Source: Thermoplasmata archaeon
Lineage (GTDB): Archaea; Thermoplasmatota; Thermoplasmata; Lutacidiplasmatales; UBA184
Reading direction: 5' to 3'
Assembly (NCBI GenBank): GCA_030043255.1
Contig: JASHYB010000087.1
Location: 1-7,318, forward strand
DNA: 7,318 nucleotides
In this document: positions 4,213 to 7,318 of the stretch, piece by piece
How positions within the stretch are numbered: position 1 is the first letter of the stretch
Layout of the letters: every line of letters starts with the position of its first letter
Made by a program: the position numbers and the translations under genes
Notes under the pieces: generated by a model
What the model saw: the letters and a program-made list of their open reading frames with translations, nothing else
What the model was told of the DNA's origin: nothing
Databases searched by the model: none

Positions 4213-6592
4213 CCGGGGGGTCGTCCTCGGCGTCGAGCGCGGCCGAGAGCTTTCTCGCGTCGCCGGCGAGGTCGCTGCGCAGCTCGTCGAAGCCGTTCGC
4301 CCGCGCTTCGGCGAACAGCAGACGGGCGCCGGCCCGGTCCCCCCGGACGGCGGCGAGCCGGGCGCGGCGGAACAGCATCTCCGCCACCTCTCCCTTCATC
4401 CCCATCCATCGCGCGTTGGCCAGCGAGGCGGCGAACTCCTGCTCCGCCTCGTCGTAGCGTCCCTCCTTCTCCGCGACGATCCCCCGGATCATCTCCAGCT
4501 GCTGGCGGGCGAGCCGGTCGCCGGTCGGCTCCAGGGTCCGCTCGGCCCGGTCGGCGGTCTGGCGGGCGAGCTCGGACTCGCCCAGCTCGGCGTGCCAGTG
4601 CGCGAGGTTGATCAGACAGTAGCCGATCCAGATCGGCGAGCGGGAGCGCTCCGCCTCGTCCAGCGCCCGGCCGATGTCCCGCATCGCCTCCTCCAGGCGA
4701 CCGATCCGGTGCTCGAGCACCGCGCGGTTCATCAGGACCCGCGCCGACGCGTTCGGGTCGTCCTCCCGGGCGAACATCGCCGCCGCCCGCTCGTAGAGCG
4801 CGAGCGTCGGCTCGACGTACTCCGGGCCCCGGGGCAGCAGCGCGTTGGCGACGTCGATCAGCGCGTGGCCCTGCTCGTGCGGGGTCCCTTCCCGCTCGGC
4901 GATCGCGAGCGCCGCCCGCTGGTGCTGCTCGGCGAGGTCGAGGTCGCTCCGTCGCCAGTACAGCGTCCCCAGCACCCGATGGGCGGCGAACAGGTCCCGC
5001 GGGCTCCCGGAGCTCTCGAGGCGGGCGGCGGCCTCGAGCGCGAGCGGCTCGGCGGCCGCCGGATCGCTCCGCTCCAGGCGCGACCAGGCGAGCCCGAGCA
5101 GCGCGCGGCCGAGCGGGGCGTCGAAGTCGGCCTCCGCGCGGGCCAGCGTGACCGCCTCCCCCAGCACCTGCTCCGCCCCCGGCAGGTCCCCGGCCTCGTC
5201 CATCAGGCGACCGGCCTCCGTCAGGAGCCGTACCTCCAGCCGCGGGTCGCGCTGTGGCAGCCGGCGGACCGCCTCCAGCGTCTGCCGGACGAAGGTCAGC
5301 GCGGTGTCGAAGGCGTAGGCGGCCGCCGCCGCGTCCGCCGCCCGGAGCCCGAACTCGATCGCCTTCGGGTCCTCGCGGCCGAGGTAGTAGTGGCGGGCGA
5401 GCTCGAAGTCGTTCGCCCCGCCCCGCGCCTCCAGCGCGTGGCCGATCTTGCGGTGCAGGATCGCCCGTCGGGTCTCCGTGATCCCGGAGGTGACCCCCGC
5501 GCGGAACTCCTCGCTCGGGAACTCGTAGACCTCCCCGCCGCGCTCCCGCAGGATCCCGCCCCGGACGAACCGGTCGAGCGCCTCGGAGAGCCGGTCCTCC
5601 GAGAGCTCGACGACCGCGCGCAGGCGGGCGAAGTCGAACTCGCGGCCGAGGACGCTCGCGTACGTGACGACCCGGCGCGCCTCGTCGTCCAGCGCCGCGA
5701 CCCGGGCGAGCAGGGTCTGGGCGTAGGTCGCCGGGGCCGAGCCGGCGCGGGCGGCGTGCCGCGAGACCCCCGACGCCGAGCGGACCAGCAGCTCGACGAA
5801 GAGCGGGTGGCCCTCGGTCTCCGCCTGCCAGCGGAGCACGTCCTCGGCGGCCGGGGGGTTGCCGTCGCGCAGCCAGGTCGCGAACTCGGCGACCTCGGGA
5901 GCGGTGAACGAGCGCACCTCGAACTCCTTGAACGCCCCGTCCCGCCGCCACGGGACCGATGCCGGGCGCGGGCGACCGGCCGGCGCCTCCGCGCTCCCGA
6001 CGGTCGCGACGAACGCGATTCCGCGGGTCGGCCCCTCCCGGGCGAGCCCCTCGAGGAAGTCGAGGGAGCCCCGGTCGGCGAGGTGGAGGTCGTCGACCAG
6101 GACGGCGACCGGGCGACGGCCGGCGAGCCGTTCGAACCGCTCGAGAAACCGCACCCGCGCGGACTGCACGACCGCCCCCAGCCCCTCGACCGAGGTGTGC
6201 CCCAGCGGGGCGAGGAGGCGCTCGAGATCGTTCTCCGCGGAGGCGCCCGAGCCCTCCTCGGGCCGGCGGCCGGACGGCGGGAGGAGCTCGTCGGCCGCGC
6301 CGCCCTCCGGGCCGGAGGTGCTGGCGAACAGCTCGCGCGCGAGGCGGAACGGCTCGGGGACCTCCGCGGGCAGGGCCCGGCCGCGCACCAGCGCGAAGCC
6401 CCGCGCCTCGGCGCGCGCGGCGGCCGCCTCCAGGACGACGGACTTGCCGCTGCCGCCCCGGCCGGTGAGCAGGACCGCGCGGCCGCGGGGGGAGCCGACC
6501 TCGTCCAGCGCCCGCTCCACCTCCTCGAGGACCTCCGCCCGCCCGAACAGCGGACGGCGGGTGCTCGCGTCTAGGGTCCCGGCGAAGCTCAT
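4208..6592 (-). CDS. STAND-type P-loop ATPase with TPR array (AAA_16-like)
   Basis: A 794-residue protein with three parts. Residues about 14-270 are an AAA_16-like STAND NTPase: LFGRAEVLEEVERAL (15-29) is the typical entry, GRGGSGKS (44-51) is Walker A, VAVLVDDLHLAD (162-173) is Walker B, and GHPLFVELL (261-269) is the G-x-P motif of STAND proteins. Residues about 295-365 look like the winged-helix linker, with VLGREFDFARLRAVVELS at 314-331. Residues about 380-770 are helical pairs of the tetratricopeptide (TPR) kind, such as ALIDVANALL, LMNRAVLEHRIGRLEEAM and MIRGIVAEKEGRYDEAE. STAND proteins are ATP-driven molecular switches that assemble when the repeat domain senses a partner. No N-terminal or C-terminal effector is seen: no LuxR-type helix-turn-helix, cyclase, TIR or nuclease. 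It is likely cytosolic and translated with the TPR gene 21 bases upstream. It could be a regulator, a scaffold, or a defence-type sensor; the target is unknown. Confidence 0.85.
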   Translation of the reverse strand: MSFAGTLDASTRRPLFGRAEVLEEVERALDEVGSPRGRAVLLTGRGGSGKSVVLEAAAARAEARGFALVRGRALPAEVPEPFRLARELFASTSGPEGGAADELLPPSGRRPEEGSGASAENDLERLLAPLGHTSVEGLGAVVQSARVRFLERFERLAGRRPVAVLVDDLHLADRGSLDFLEGLAREGPTRGIAFVATVGSAEAPAGRPRPASVPWRRDGAFKEFEVRSFTAPEVAEFATWLRDGNPPAAEDVLRWQAETEGHPLFVELLVRSASGVSRHAARAGSAPATYAQTLLARVAALDDEARRVVTYASVLGREFDFARLRAVVELSEDRLSEALDRFVRGGILRERGGEVYEFPSEEFRAGVTSGITETRRAILHRKIGHALEARGGANDFELARHYYLGREDPKAIEFGLRAADAAAAAYAFDTALTFVRQTLEAVRRLPQRDPRLEVRLLTEAGRLMDEAGDLPGAEQVLGEAVTLARAEADFDAPLGRALLGLAWSRLERSDPAAAEPLALEAAARLESSGSPRDLFAAHRVLGTLYWRRSDLDLAEQHQRAALAIAEREGTPHEQGHALIDVANALLPRGPEYVEPTLALYERAAAMFAREDDPNASARVLMNRAVLEHRIGRLEEAMRDIGRALDEAERSRSPIWIGYCLINLAHWHAELGESELARQTADRAERTLEPTGDRLARQQLEMIRGIVAEKEGRYDEAEQEFAASLANARWMGMKGEVAEMLFRRARLAAVRGDRAGARLLFAEARANGFDELRSDLAGDARKLSAALDAEDDPPA

Positions 6593-6600
6593 CCTTCCCG

Positions 6601-6607
6601 CCTCCCC
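6601..6607 (-). promoter_or_regulatory. Shine-Dalgarno sequence of the STAND ATPase gene
   Basis: GGGGAGG on the minus strand lies eight bases before the ATG at 6592, in the 21-base gap after the upstream TPR gene. It supports this start and translation from a shared message. No TTAAG box lies in this gap, unlike the two gaps downstream. Confidence 0.55.
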
Positions 6608-6613
6608 GCCCGG

Positions 6614-7318
6614 CTACCCCGCCGGGGCGTCGGTGCCGGTGGGGCCGTCCGCCCGCTTCTCGGCGGCGGCGCTCGCCTCGTCCTCGAGCAGCTGCTGCCG
6701 CAGCTCGGCGTAGGTGCGCTCGAGGCGGGGGGAGAGCTCGGTGACCTTGAGCTCGGTCGCCCGGTCGAACGCCGTGCGGGCCCCTTCGAGGTCCCGGGTC
6801 TTGAAGCGCAGCCGCGCGAGGTACAGCTGGGCGTCCGCCTCGTCGGCCGACAGGCCCAGCTGGCGGGCGAGGGCGGCCGCGGTGACGTAGGCCTGCGCCG
6901 CGTCGTCCCAGCGCCCCCGCTTCTCGGCGATGCGTCCCCGGTTGAGGGTCACCTGCTCGGAGCCGAGCGCGTCGGCCAGCCCCTCGAGCAGGCGGCCGGC
7001 CTGGTCGTTGTCCCGCTCGGCCTCCTCCATCTGCCCGAGGGCGATCCGCAGCTCGACCCCGGAGAGCAGCGAGCGGCCGACCGCGCGGGCGTCGTGCGCC
7101 CGCGTCGCCGCCTCGCGCGCCCGCTCCAGCAGCTCCAGCCCCTCGTCCGGGCGTCGCTCGCCGACCGCGTTGCCGAGATTGTGGAGCGCCCGGGCCAGCT
7201 CGGCGTAGTTGTGCGCCGCCCGCAGGCGCTCGACGGCCCGCTCGTACCACTCGACCGCCACCGGCCGCACGTCGTCGCCGAGCAGCGTGAAGGCGTTCCC
7301 GAGGTCGATGGAGAGCCG
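6614..7318 (-). CDS. TPR-repeat protein, C-terminal part (5' end outside window)
   Basis: The frame is open from the right edge to a TAG at 6616-6614, giving 234 visible residues. A GTG at 7270 could be taken as a start, but the 16 codons before it (RLSIDLGNAFTLLGDD) continue a TPR helix into the next one (VAVEWYERAVERL), so the gene almost certainly begins beyond the window. About five TPR-like helical pairs follow one another, for example ALHNLGNAVGERRPDEGLEL, LNRGRIAEKRGRWDDAAQAY and AQLYLARLRFKTRDLEGART. The last 23 or so residues are an acidic, Ala/Gly-rich tail. TPR arrays bind partner proteins; a P-loop domain could lie upstream, as in its neighbour, but cannot be seen. It is followed after 21 bases by the STAND ATPase gene, suggesting co-translation and perhaps a physical partnership or a tandem duplication. 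Confidence 0.85.
   Translation of the reverse strand, partial: RLSIDLGNAFTLLGDDVRPVAVEWYERAVERLRAAHNYAELARALHNLGNAVGERRPDEGLELLERAREAATRAHDARAVGRSLLSGVELRIALGQMEEAERDNDQAGRLLEGLADALGSEQVTLNRGRIAEKRGRWDDAAQAYVTAAALARQLGLSADEADAQLYLARLRFKTRDLEGARTAFDRATELKVTELSPRLERTYAELRQQLLEDEASAAAEKRADGPTGTDAPAG

Noticed and set aside
3602..6574. A 990-codon open frame on the plus strand, antisense to the methyltransferase and ATPase genes
   Set aside because: It is an antisense shadow of GC-rich coding DNA: its translation is Arg/Gly/Pro/Leu-rich with no recognisable domain, while the opposite strand encodes clear families.
3960..7250. A 1096-codon open frame on the minus strand in another frame
   Set aside because: Its translation is dominated by Arg, Gly, Ala and Pro, and it overlaps two well-supported TPR/ATPase genes on the same strand; a by-product of high GC.
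7268..7270. GTG as the start of the right-edge TPR gene
   Set aside because: The upstream codons in the same frame continue a TPR helix to the window edge, and there is no ribosome site or TTAAG box, so the gene is best treated as 5'-incomplete.

Overview
The window is very GC-rich and densely coded. It looks archaeal, most likely from a high-GC member of the Thermoplasmatota or a related euryarchaeal lineage. Three things support this: a TrmB-family regulator; a Taw2-type wyosine tRNA-modification enzyme with the archaeal family motifs; and short TTAAG boxes placed 26-34 bases before start codons, as expected for archaeal TATA elements driving leaderless or nearly leaderless transcripts. The proteins are Arg/Ala-rich rather than strongly acidic, which argues against a haloarchaeon. 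The lineage is inferred; the domain Archaea is better supported.

Layout. (1) 1-152, minus strand: the start of a small conserved protein of unknown function, running off the left edge. (2) 153-624: the only long non-coding stretch, about 470 bases. It holds two strong inverted repeats, a BRE/TATA-like promoter pointing left, several AT-rich islands, and a TTAAG box before the next gene. It may encode a structured leader or a small RNA. (3) 625-2259, plus strand: a two-gene unit, a TrmB-like regulator followed 18 bases later by the Taw2-type enzyme. (4) 2256-3371, minus: a PLP-dependent class I/II aminotransferase, tail-to-tail with the Taw2 gene and sharing a four-base CTAG in which both stop codons lie. 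(5) 3395-4183, minus: a UbiE/MenG-type quinone C-methyltransferase. (6) 4208-6592, minus: a large STAND-type P-loop ATPase with a winged-helix-like linker and a long TPR array. (7) 6614-7318, minus: the C-terminal part of another TPR protein, running off the right edge.

The minus-strand block (7318 down to 2256) reads as one tightly packed gene series with gaps of 21-24 bases. The two TPR genes are joined by a Shine-Dalgarno-like sequence. In contrast, the methyltransferase and the aminotransferase each have a TTAAG box 26 bases or so before a GTG start, and this box is built on the stop codon of the gene upstream. Each may therefore have its own leaderless transcript inside the cluster.

Functionally, the methyltransferase points to menaquinone or a related quinone, the Taw2 homologue to wyosine formation at position 37 of tRNA-Phe, and the ATPase/TPR pair to signalling or scaffolding with an unknown trigger. 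I see no mobile element, CRISPR array, tRNA or rRNA. The least explained parts are the structured intergenic region and the ATPase/TPR pair.
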